Below are positions 1-8,589 of a stretch of 64,000 bases of DNA, piece after piece. Made by a program: the position numbers and the translations under genes. This DNA comes from Prosopocoilus inquinatus (taxonomy: Eukaryota > Arthropoda > Insecta > Coleoptera > Lucanidae): assembly GCA_036172665.1 (NCBI GenBank), contig CM069872.1, positions 38,364,101 to 38,428,100 of the forward strand. The letters are read 5' to 3'. Each line of letters starts with the position of its first letter. Position 1 is the first letter of the stretch. The notes under the pieces are model-generated. The model made no database searches, was not told where the DNA came from, and saw nothing but the letters and a program-made list of their open reading frames with translations.

Positions 1-1507
1 GAACACGATAATATTGGCCTTAATTTTCTCTTTCATTTAATACCACTACCATTTTTGTATCTTTAAATGGCGAGCAGTAATCTGCAGAAACGTAGTTCTC
101 AATGCAGGTTTACTATGTTCGGGTTTGAAACTTTCCACCCGGTATAAAAATTCAGGATATTTTTTTCAGAAATGCATTTTTGATTCACTTGCACTGTGTT
201 GCACTCAGAGTATCTTTATCACGAATTATTTATTATACATAAGGTTAAAAGTTAAAACAACATGCTCTAAGTGCAATCATTAATCGTTGTGGGCATATAA
301 TTTATTCAATAAATGAATGAACTTTTATCATCGTAAAAACAATGCAAAATCAGGTCAAAAAGCGATTGTAGGATGTTGCTCTTTAAGCTTTTCGTAAAAA
401 CAACACATAAAAAATAACGGAGGGGTGCAGCTGTCTTGACTACGAATGGTTTTCTGGCGAAGTGGCTGATGAGTTGTGAGACTTGGAGAAACGTAGTCCC
501 TGATTTGTCTCTCTGGTTCGGTTGTAACTCTTCAGAAAGCGGTCGAATCCAAGAGGGTAGAGTTGCCCACGTACTTGACTTGAATGGCTGCGTCTTCTGG
601 TCTTCGTTGATGACTTAAGTTGCGGTAGACACGTACTAGGCTGGCTGACTGCGTGTGGGAACAGCGTCAGCTGGTGTGTAAGTGTAGAACTGTGGGGTTT
701 CGTCTGACTACAATAATAGAACGTTGGGCAAATGAATGTACAAAATAACCTGACTACAGTAATAGAGCGCTAGCTATTATGCTTGTGCGGTGTGTTAACG
801 CCGGACTACAAGAGAGAGCGCGCGACGCAGGTGTGATCCTGTCAGTGTAGGCGCTGGCAAAAAACTGATTCGAATCGGCTCTGCGTCGATATTTATATAC
901 GTTTGATTTTATTTAATTCTGTATTATTGGATGGACTGTCGTTCGAATCAGCGGTGATTGTAGTCAATCCTTATTGCTTATCCTTATCCTACGGTAGTTG
1001 CCGTAGTGACCAGATGAAATACGCAATACTATTCGCTAGCTAATCAGAAATCGAATGCAATTGCTTCCAAATTTGCTAAATTATTATGTAAATACATAAA
1101 AAAAAATTTACTCTCTATTTTCTACGCTCTCCCAAAACGGTATAGCGTATTTTCAGTCATGCTCTTTCGCTATCACCAAAGGGAAAACCGAACGTACGGA
1201 GATAGAGAGAAGCAATCTGCTCTTGCTGGCTTTTCTACCTCTGTTTTATACAAACACGTTGACATTAGCAGTTCTCGTTTCAATGAGCGGAGTAGCATCG
1301 AGTAGAACAGATCTGCAAGCGTTCTTTTCGTTTAAAGTGAACTGAGCCTTGGCTGTGCTACTCTACCTTCCCCTTACCGCTGAAGCACTGAGAAATTGTA
1401 CGGTCAGTTTCGATTAGTTAGGCGTTTGAGGTTAGGTGCTTAATACGGTCTTTTCGTGTCGGCGATGGGATTAGATCAGTTCAGATCATTTCAAGTTCAG
1501 ATCACTT
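1..1507. other. Stretch without a recognised gene; possible upstream region
   Basis: No coding region could be supported here. The stretch holds one copy of a short dispersed motif (about 349-385). It is less AT-rich from about 430 to 900 and again from 1130 to 1500. The last 40 bases carry the motif TTCAGATCA more than once, just before the candidate signal-peptide exon at 1508. It could be an upstream or 5' untranslated region of that candidate, but this is inference only. Confidence 0.3.
349..385 (+). repeat. Short dispersed motif R, copy 1
   Basis: The block TCAGGTCAAAAAGCGATTG followed by TAGGATGTTGC recurs in nearly the same form and orientation near 53203 and 62764. Sequence outside the block differs between copies, so only this block of about 33 bp is conserved. 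It may be the end of a decayed transposon family. No function can be assigned. Confidence 0.6.
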
Positions 1508-1571
1508 ATGAAACGAAAACACCTGTTGTATACTTCGATCTTTTTTTTACTTTTCGTTGTTTTGTGCTCAG
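1508..1571 (+). CDS. Candidate first coding exon with a signal peptide
   Basis: An ATG at 1508 opens a frame that reads MKRKHLLYTSIFFLLFVVLCS. This has a basic start, a long hydrophobic core and a small-residue end, as in a secretion signal. The frame then meets a CAG/GTAACC junction that fits a 5' splice site, so the exon would end at 1571 in phase 1. Downstream of the junction the frame runs into the foldback repeat at 1678 and looks non-coding. No second exon was recognised in the next 11 kb. It could be the first exon of an unrecognised secreted protein, or a chance hydrophobic frame in T-rich DNA. Confidence 0.3.
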
Positions 1572-1677
1572 GTAACCGGTCTCTTGTCTTGTCTATTTCT
1601 TCTTTTTTTTTATGCATTCAAAGATACACAATTCCACTGCTGATTTCGTGTTTGTATCGACGGTCGTCATCAGGCGT

Positions 1678-2137
1678 TTATGGAAACTCCAATCCGATTA
1701 CCGATCATTATTACTTTTCTCACTATTACATGTACAAAGTCTTTATGTGTTATTCTCCCTCGCATTTTTACTCGAGTTTTATCCGATTTCTTCGACCCCT
1801 CATAAATTTATCTGCCATATAATATCCTAGGGAATCATTATCGACACAATGGTTTCCAGGGATATTACCTGGCTGAGGCCCGATTTCTTCACCTCTTGAT
1901 AAATTTATCTGCTAGTTAAAATCCTCGGAAACTATTATCGATACAATGGTTTCCAAGGAGAATACCTCACAGATAAATTTATCAAAAGGTGAAGAAATCG
2001 GACATAATAAATTTATCTGCCAGGTAATGTCATCGGAAACTATTATCGATATAATGGTTTCCAAGGATAATACCCGGCAGATAAATGTATCAGGAGGTGA
2101 AGAAATCGGGCCTTAATCGGATTGGAGTTTCCGTAAC
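1678..2137. repeat. Compound foldback (MITE-like) element
   Basis: The ends are inverted copies: GGAAACTCCAATCCGATTA near 1681 and TAATCGGATTGGAGTTTCC near 2114. Inside are about three related units of roughly 110 bp, each with GATTTCTTCACC, then ATAAATTTATCTG, then a short palindrome around ATTATCGAT flanked by GGAAAC and GGTTTCC. The units are themselves inverted relative to one another, so the whole can fold into nested hairpins. No transposase frame is present, so it looks non-autonomous. Confidence 0.7.
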
Positions 2138-2155
2138 GTAAGTTTGACGTTAACT

Positions 2156-2212
2156 GACAACTGTCAGATTGACGTCTGTCAGATTGACGTCTGTCACCTT
2201 GACGTCGCTCCT
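2156..2212. repeat. Short tandem repeat, about 15-bp unit
   Basis: The unit GTCAGATTGACGTCT is repeated about three times, the last copy diverged (GTCACCTTGACGTCG). It lies between the foldback at 1678 and the inverted repeat arm at 2237. The units contain TGACGTC, a CREB-like core, but no regulatory role can be argued from the position. Confidence 0.6.
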
Positions 2213-2236
2213 TCGGTTGCTAGGTGATGGACGGAA

Positions 2237-2365
2237 CCCTACAGCCAAGGTTATTAAATTTAAAGGTTGCCTAGGTTTCATAGGCACAATGGTTTGATGT
2301 TTGATTTTAGTTTGCAGGCGAAGTGTGCCTACAAACAGGGTAGTCCTATGACGTCATTGGACTAG
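2237..2365. repeat. Left arm of a long inverted repeat pair
   Basis: This arm contains CCAAGGTTATTAAATTTAAA, then GGTTGCCTAGGTT, and further on GTCATTGGACTA. The reverse complement of 5132-5220 carries the same blocks in the same order. The two arms bound about 3 kb that contains several other foldbacks. This suggests the ends of one larger transposon, or two opposed copies of one repeat. Confidence 0.6.
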
Positions 2366-2429
2366 TAACAGGCTGACATAGATTCTTTTTGCATTTATTC
2401 CAAGTTATTTCAGCGTTATTTTACAATAG

Positions 2430-2692
2430 TCGCTTTCCAATTACGAATTTCAAGCACCTGAGATAATCTAAACAGAGATGATCTAATCCGAATTACACTT
2501 CCGAGATTTCAATGGGAACGCTGCATAAGTCATAGAGGCGTTGACAAATGGGTAGTCATAGAAACGGGTGCGAGAAGGGACGGGGGAAAGTAAAAAAGAT
2601 CAGTTTAAGTACGTTCCGTACCCTGCAATTGGAACATGTTGGATCAGTTCGGAGGAGCTCGAAGTAGCTGATTTTCGCAATTGGAAAGCGGC
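2430..2692. repeat. Possible MITE with short inverted ends
   Basis: GCTTTCCAATTACGAA near 2430 is matched by the inverted block TTCGCAATTGGAAAGC near 2675, with a single mismatch. The 260-bp body has no useful reading frame. A target duplication was not resolved, so the element call is tentative. Confidence 0.4.
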
Positions 2693-2708
2693 TTTTATGT
2701 AGTATTAT

Positions 2709-3463
2709 ACAGGGTATTCATGGGAATCCGCTACAATTGCTAACTCTCTTATTTGTATTTTTACGAAGTAACTTAAATTAGAAAAGTTTCAGGAATTTCC
2801 CTGCTCAATTTTATGGTACCATCGAAAGAACTAAAGACTATCAGGTTTTTGAGATTTTCAATTGTTTTCAACTTTTTTAAATGGAACATTACATTTTTTA
2901 TCATGAAATCGCATTCAGGATGTCAAATTAAGTATGTCTGTGAAATAATATCTCTCAAAACAGAATATTTCATAAATAATTCAGTTTTGATATTCGCGGG
3001 AAGAAGTGCATCGTTACGATACTCTTTTTATTCACGAATACAATATGATGCGGGTTGAAACAAGAGAATAAAGGAAGTGTGTTCAAACTGTCAGACCTTT
3101 GTGAACTGTCATGATTCAAAATTTGTTTAAATTTAGTTCAAACTAAAACCCTTGTGTCCAAATATTGAAAGCGCGATATGTTAAAATGTCTAATACCATT
3201 TACCAAATAATTTATAAAATAGTAGAATTAGGAGGGGAATATTTTAGAGAAATACTTAATTTGACATCCTGAACACGATACGCTAATAAAAAATTTAATG
3301 TTCCATTTAAAAAAGTTGAAAACAACTGAAAATCTCGAAAATCTGATATTTGTTTCTCCGAGGGTACCATAAAATCGAGCAGGGAATGTCCTGAAACTTT
3401 CCTGAATTAAGCTACTTCGTAAAATAAAAAAGCTAGCTATTGTAGCCATTTCCCGTGAACACC
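2709..3463. repeat. Foldback repeat family F, two opposed copies
   Basis: A plus-oriented copy (about 2709-2965) begins ACAGGGTATTCATGGGAA and includes TTCAATTGTTTTCAACTTTT and AGGATGTCAAATTAAGTA. The stretch 3230-3463 is the reverse complement of it, ending CCCGTGAACACC. The pair forms a large stem with a loop of about 270 bp. Open frames here arise from the repeat and are not genes. Confidence 0.65.
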
Positions 3464-3502
3464 AAGATTTTGTTACTAAATCATTTCTAAAATAGTAGGC
3501 TT

Positions 3503-3741
3503 TGGGAGATGATATTTTCGAGACATAATTAATTTGACATCCTGAACGCGATGCGATGATAAAAAACCTAACATACCGTTGAAAACAATTGAAAATCTCG
3601 AAAACCTAATTGTCATTTTTTTTGAAAGTACCATAAAACCGAAGAGGAAAGGTCCTAAAACTTTCCTAATTTAAGTTACTTCATAAAAATACAAATAAGA
3701 AACTTAGCTATTGTAGCGGCTTCCCATGAACAGCCTGTATG
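3503..3741 (-). repeat. Foldback repeat family F, single copy
   Basis: This is another copy of the family in the same orientation as 3230-3463. It includes ATTTGACATCCTGAACGCG, GAAAACAATTGAAAATCTCG and the end CTTCCCATGAACAGCCTGTA. It differs from the neighbouring copy at many positions, so these are old copies. Confidence 0.65.
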
Positions 3742-3772
3742 TTTGTTTTTTGTATTATACTTTTACTTTATA

Positions 3773-4285
3773 AAGTGTGTAACAAAAATACAGGCCGCTA
3801 CTTCACGGACGTATTCTACAGATAAAAAGAAAGAAAAAAGTTCATATAGACATGTATATAGGGTGTTCGCGGGAAGCTGTAATAACGGTTAACTCTCTTA
3901 TTTGAATTTTTTATTTGAAATTTTACGAGGTAACTTAAAATAGGAAAGTTTTAGGACTATTAAATGTTTTAAAGACATAATTAATATAACGTTCTGAACG
4001 CGACGCGATGATAAAAAAATGTGTTTTATTAAAAAAAAGTTAAAAACAATTGAAAATCTCAAAACACTGACAGTCATTTGCTTTTCCGATATTGCTATAA
4101 AATTGGGCAGGACAGGTACTGAAACTTGTGCAATATAAGTTACTTCGTATAAATTCAAATAAGAGAGTTAGTTGTTGTTGCAGCTTCTCGTAAACACCCT
4201 ACATGTTTGTATGAACTTTTTTCTTTCTTCTTATCTGTAGAATACGTCCGTGAAGTAGCGGCCTATATTTTTGTTACACCCTGTA
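3773..4285. repeat. Large near-perfect palindrome carrying family F
   Basis: The left side reads AACAAAAATACAGGCCGCTA and continues CTTCACGGACGTATTCTACAG. The right side reads CTGTAGAATACGTCCGTG and continues AAGTAGCGGCC. The outer arms match closely; between them lie opposed family F copies (from about 3858 and up to 4205). Total length is about 510 bp with almost no loop. The ACCCTGTA edge is shared with other foldbacks in the window. Confidence 0.7.
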
Positions 4286-4637
4286 TATTTTAACTGAAAT
4301 ATTCTGTTTTGTGCATTATAACACCTATTATGTGGTAAGTTCAAGTTATGATGTTTTATATTTTTCAGTAAATGTTTCTTAATTACCTTAAGTACCTTCG
4401 AATTGTTCTGAATCCACTTGCGTACCGATACAAACAACACGAGAGTGATAATTGGAGTTAAAATGGGTTTATTTGTGTTTCCAAAGGACAAGGAACTTTG
4501 ACAAGATCGATGACTTGTCATCGTAGTGGTAGTTTTAACGTGGAAAATGCACGAATCTGCTCACAAAATTTTCCTTTAGAAACTTTTAAATGGGATCTAA
4601 AGTCAGATTTTAACGCCTGCAATGTTATATTCAATGG
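4286..4637. other. No gene seen
   Basis: AT-rich sequence between two foldbacks. The only long frame (minus strand, about 4231-4521) overlaps the palindrome and has no recognisable protein features. Confidence 0.4.
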
Positions 4638-5086
4638 TAATGTTAAACAGAGAATATGAAACAAATAACAAAGCTTTTTAAAAACAAGCTAAAAGAGTAA
4701 TTTATTGACTTACTTGACGTTTCGCAAATGTAATTATTTGCTTTATCAAAAGTGAATAACGGAAATATAAACAATTTAGCCTACTAAATTTTTTAAATTA
4801 ATTGTGAAGATTGTTAGTGGTAAAAAAAATTATCAGCAAAGATATAATTTGTAAACCAAAAATATCATTAATCTCTTCACAATTAATTAAAAAAATTTAG
4901 TAGGCTAATTTGTTTATATTTCCGTTATTCACTTTTGATAAAGCAAATAATTATATTTGCGAAACGTCAAGTAAGTCAATAAATTACTCTTTTAGCTCGT
5001 TTTTTTAAAAAAGACTTTCTTATTTGTTTCATATTCTCTGCAATTCTCACGAGCAAGATCTATCCAAAAATTAACTAATGTTAAAC
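4638..5086. mobile_element. Asymmetric foldback, Penelope-like candidate 1
   Basis: The palindrome 4648-5040 has arms of about 170 bp that begin CAGAGAATATGAAACAAATA and end in the complement. The right arm holds AAGCAAATA, then TATTTGC, then GAAACGTCAAG: a small hairpin followed by GAAACGT. To the right of the palindrome is a unique tail of about 35 bp starting CAATTCTCACGAG. The 11-bp repeat TAATGTTAAAC lies at 4638-4648 and again at 5076-5086, so palindrome plus tail look like one insertion. The neighbouring element at 5608-6089 has the same layout. Known Penelope-like retroelements have inverted pseudo-LTRs, short one-sided extensions and variable target duplications; that assignment is inference, since no reverse transcriptase is present. 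Confidence 0.55.
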
Positions 5087-5131
5087 GTTTCAATACTCAA
5101 AATACTGTACTCATGCACATTTAAATTCCAT

Positions 5132-5220
5132 TTAGTCCAATGACTTAAAAACCGACCGGAGGCGAATCGCTCCGAATGCAACCTAGGCAACCTTTACATT
5201 TAGTAACCTTGCCCTACAAC
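5132..5220. repeat. Right arm of the long inverted repeat pair
   Basis: Inverted counterpart of 2237-2365. It contains TAGTCCAATGAC, AACCTAGGCAACC and TAGTAACCTTGCCCTA, in mirror order. See the left arm for interpretation. Confidence 0.6.
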
Positions 5221-5607
5221 CATCTACATTGTAATCCCAATAATCCCAATTCCCAATTAATGTATCAATCAGCTGAAAAATGGGAAATAATTACGATCTA
5301 CGCAAACTTTTTGTTACATTTAGGAATAAAGCAGAACTGGTCGTATGTATACTAATATCTAGCACAAAAATTTAGAAACGAAATTTCAAATTTAATTTTC
5401 TTGTATTACATTGCTGTTAAAAATTCTTTGCTTAATATTTCTTTCAAAATTTGTTATAATACGAAACGACTTTTAGCACAATTGTTGTGCTACTGGCAGT
5501 AATAAAATCTCTAATATTCATTTCACTCTTTTAATCTGAGAAACTAGTAAAAATATTCAGAGTTCTGTTCAAGGTAGGCACAACTTACGGTAATGAATCT
5601 GAAAACT
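5221..5607. other. No gene seen
   Basis: AT-rich sequence between the inverted repeat arm and the second asymmetric foldback. No coding or RNA gene signal was found. Confidence 0.4.
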
Positions 5608-6089
5608 ACATTGAAAACAATTGAAGTTCGTTCTTGTCCGATGAAAATTGTAAGTACAAAGTTTTTTTTAATCTCAAACCGGACAGAAGAATGAAGAGAA
5701 CACACTCAACGTTTCGCTATAGATTTATAGCTTTATAGGAGTGAAAAACAGTAAATAAACAAGTTGTCAAGAGAAACAAGTCGTCAAGAGAAACTCTTTA
5801 AACAGGATATACCTGTCAATTAATTAATTTAAAAAAAAATAGTTTTAATTTAGTTCTAGTTACTTTTTTTTTTCCGGACAACTCTACTATTAATTAATAT
5901 AAACTATTTTAGTTTAAAATCATATTACCTTTTCGTTTCTCTTGACGACTTGTTTCTCTTGACAACTTGTTTATTTACTTTTTTTCACTCCTGACGAAGC
6001 TATAAATCTATAGCGAAACGTTGAGTGTGTTCTCTTCATTTTTCTGTCCGGTTTGACATTAAAAAAAACTTTGTACTTACATTGAAAAC
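5608..6089. mobile_element. Asymmetric foldback, Penelope-like candidate 2
   Basis: The palindrome runs from about 5650 to 6078, with arms containing GTACAAAG, ACCGGACAG, AGAGAACACACTCAACG and AAGTTGTCAAGAG, matched in inverted order on the right. Here the unique tail (about 5619-5649) is on the left; its complement starts CAATTTTCATCGG and resembles the tail of the 4638 element. ACATTGAAAAC occurs at 5608-5618 and 6079-6089 as a candidate target duplication. The right arm contains CTGACGA, a 6-bp stem GCTATA/TATAGC and GAAACG, resembling a hammerhead ribozyme core with one extra A. No protein is encoded. Confidence 0.55.
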
Positions 6090-6737
6090 GTTCATTCAAA
6101 AACCAAATAAATCTTCAAGAATTTGTATTTATTATCACTCGCATATTACCACCGAAGTAGAATAGCAAATCATCCTGAAGTTTTCAGTCATGAATTATTT
6201 TAAACAGTTTTACTTCCTTTTCATGAAGGAAATATGATCTCTTTGTGCTACAAAACGAATAAAAAAAAATTTCAAAAATATTATTCATTTTATAAATAAG
6301 TAATTGACATATTTCATACACACGATCGTACTTGGGTAAGATTTTTTATTTTTAATTCAGAATCAGTGGGCTTAAATTTTTCAATGCCATCTTGTTGAGA
6401 GCGTTTGTAGTTGGCAGTACACTGATTCCATTTTGTTATTCCATTCGTAATAGAAACTGGTCATTGTGTCGCCTCCCTCCTATGTATCTCATCATCGCTG
6501 ACAGATCATAAAGTTACAATTAAAAAGAAATCACAAAGTATTTTACTTACGAGCAGCGGCGTAACTGCAGGAGTTACAGGAATTGCAACCTGGCAATAAG
6601 ACACCCGTTCAAAATCTAAAGCAAAAATTTTTGCCTCGATTTCTAAAGATTCATAAACGCGGAAAAGTGAAAACTTATTTGCAAAACAAACTTCAAAACT
6701 TTAAAAAAACACTAAAAAAGTATGTTGCAAACAGTAA
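6090..6737. other. No gene seen
   Basis: AT-rich sequence before the MULE insertion. The frame opening at 6583 runs into the MULE left end and has no recognisable domain. Confidence 0.4.
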
Positions 6738-6745
6738 TTTCGAAT

Positions 6746-8581
6746 CGGCACACACTAGTTCGCTCCCGTGGTCAGACAACCCTGTTAATCGTAGGCTAGT
6801 TCGCTCCGGTGGTTGTATGCTAGTTCGCTCCCGCGAATTAAGAGGATTAAAGTAATTCTAGGAATAAGAATGCGAAAGTCAATCAATCACTTACTTATCT
6901 AACAATATATTGTTTCTATATTACATTACATAATGCCTACATGTTATATAAATTATTGCGTATTTGGCATAAACCTGTGTGACATACACTTTACAAATTG
7001 GAAATTACTTATCACATTTTGCTTTAATAATGATATTTTTTCATCAACAAATTGTTTACGTAAATGAACAGCCTTACGATATACCTTTTTCTGCACGTTA
7101 ACGGTACGTATTTTAATGTAGGTATCAATTTGAATATTTTTCAAATTTTCAAAAAATTGAAATATATTAGGACGGTGACTATAGAATAACCAATTAAATT
7201 TTGCATGAAAACTTTCACAGGCATTCGTTGTTCTTTCAAGAGACGAACTTTTTTCAGCCCACCTTCGGAAATGGAAATATAAGTGTCCACCAAGTAATCG
7301 GCAAACTCGTCAATTACAGCACGATTGGGTAAAATTTCTGCAAAATCGATCGCGAAACAGTCACCCACCTCGGAGGGATCCAAAAATGGAAGGCCAAATA
7401 CATATTTTAAGTATTCTCCAACTTCTGTATCTTGCTTCTATTCTGTTGACAACCCAAGCTTTTGTATTTTCCTCCACCTATACAGAGATGGACAGTGTAT
7501 TAAATTGTATACAATATTTTTTTTAAAACTTACCATGATTGCCCAAGATGAAATCTGCATCCTTTTAACACAGCGGAGGGAAAGACTTGACGTACAGCAG
7601 AGTGTATAGCCTTTTCAAAATCCACGTAAAAGATTTCAGGGCTAAAGTTGATATTGAGTTTTAAACATTGGTCTTTTAAACAACTGAAGGCCATAGTATA
7701 TGTACTTGCTTGTTTATTTGCTAGTAAAAAGAAAACTAAAGGGACATAATGTCCATTTTCAAGTTCGTGAATAGTGAACAGCTGATAAAAAAATTTTGGA
7801 CAACATTTAAATGTCCCATCAACATAAATTGTTCGTAATTGACTCAAAAAAAATAGATTGGAGGTACATTAAAATGCTACAAAATTTGCCACTGAGTCAT
7901 TATTTAGTAAAAATAATTCATCTTGATTTGTTAACACCTTTACTGCATTTAATGCATCATGGACTTCTTGTATTGAACTTGGTATTTTCGGAAGAACTTG
8001 CTTTCGGCCGTTATAAATGTTTTTCCTCACGAGCTGCACGTCATTTACAGTTAACGTATCGATATTTTCCTTATTTAATTCTTTATGTATAAGCTTCATA
8101 GGTTTTTCACATATATCATCCATAGCACGTCTTTTTAAACAGTTACTCAATTTCTGTCTGTTTAAAATAGACACATCACTACTCTGATGGTTATGGTTTT
8201 CATTACATTCAATCACAGTGTTACATAACTTATACTCTTAATATAACACTTACATCCACGTTGTATGCACTGCCAGTGTTTCACATTCCCAGAAAGTAGT
8301 TTATGAAAATTATATTTATAATTATTAACAACTAAGATTGGTTTGTCTTTTTCACTCAACATTTCAGACACTTCTAGCGAATCCATATCGAACACAAATA
8401 GACACAAGTAACAAAAGTAATAAATGTGAGGCTGAATTCAATAATGAACATAATTTATACTCTACAACCACCCCACCGTGCATATTGAATTCCGCGAAGA
8501 AGTATCTGGAGCGAACTTACCTACTACCCTTTTAAAACAAGGGATTAAAATTTGACCGCCGGAGCGAACTAGTATGCGCCC
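6746..8581 (-). mobile_element. MULE (Mutator-like) DNA transposon, full length, decayed
   Basis: The ends are inverted: CGGCACACACTAGTTCGCTC at the left, and GGGCGCATACTAGTTCGCTC as the complement of the right end. The 8-bp direct repeat TTTCGAAT lies at 6738-6745 and 8582-8589, the size expected for MULE insertions. The core CTAGTTCGCTCC recurs inside the left end at 6796 and 6820, with a related inverted copy near 8508. Between the ends a minus-strand gene encodes a FLYWCH plus MULE transposase, broken by two stops and two frameshifts. The perfect target duplication against a damaged gene suggests a moderately old insertion. Confidence 0.9.
6953..8386 (-). pseudogene. FLYWCH-MULE transposase, broken
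   Basis: This encodes the transposase of the surrounding element, about 460 residues if continuous, which is close to the usual length of FLYWCH-type MULE proteins. Reading from the ATG at 8386: a FLYWCH-like zinc-binding region has HWQCIQRGCKCYI and then NENHNHQ; a helical region follows; then the MULE domain with IYVDGTFKCC (first Asp), FYVDFEKA (second Asp), GCRFHLGQSWW and RTTNACESFH (Glu). The C terminus is lysine-rich and stops at 6953. A 56-bp GT-AG intron (7478-7533) interrupts the SWW motif. Breaks: a frameshift near 8225, in-frame TAA at 7869-7871, in-frame TAG at 7438-7440, and a frameshift near 7257. All three catalytic acidic residues are still present, but the gene cannot make a full protein. 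Confidence 0.88.
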
Positions 8582-8589
8582 TTTCGAAT

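Noticed and set aside
6583..6855. 90-codon plus-strand frame
   Set aside because: It crosses the target duplication and the left inverted end of the MULE, so it cannot be a conserved gene.
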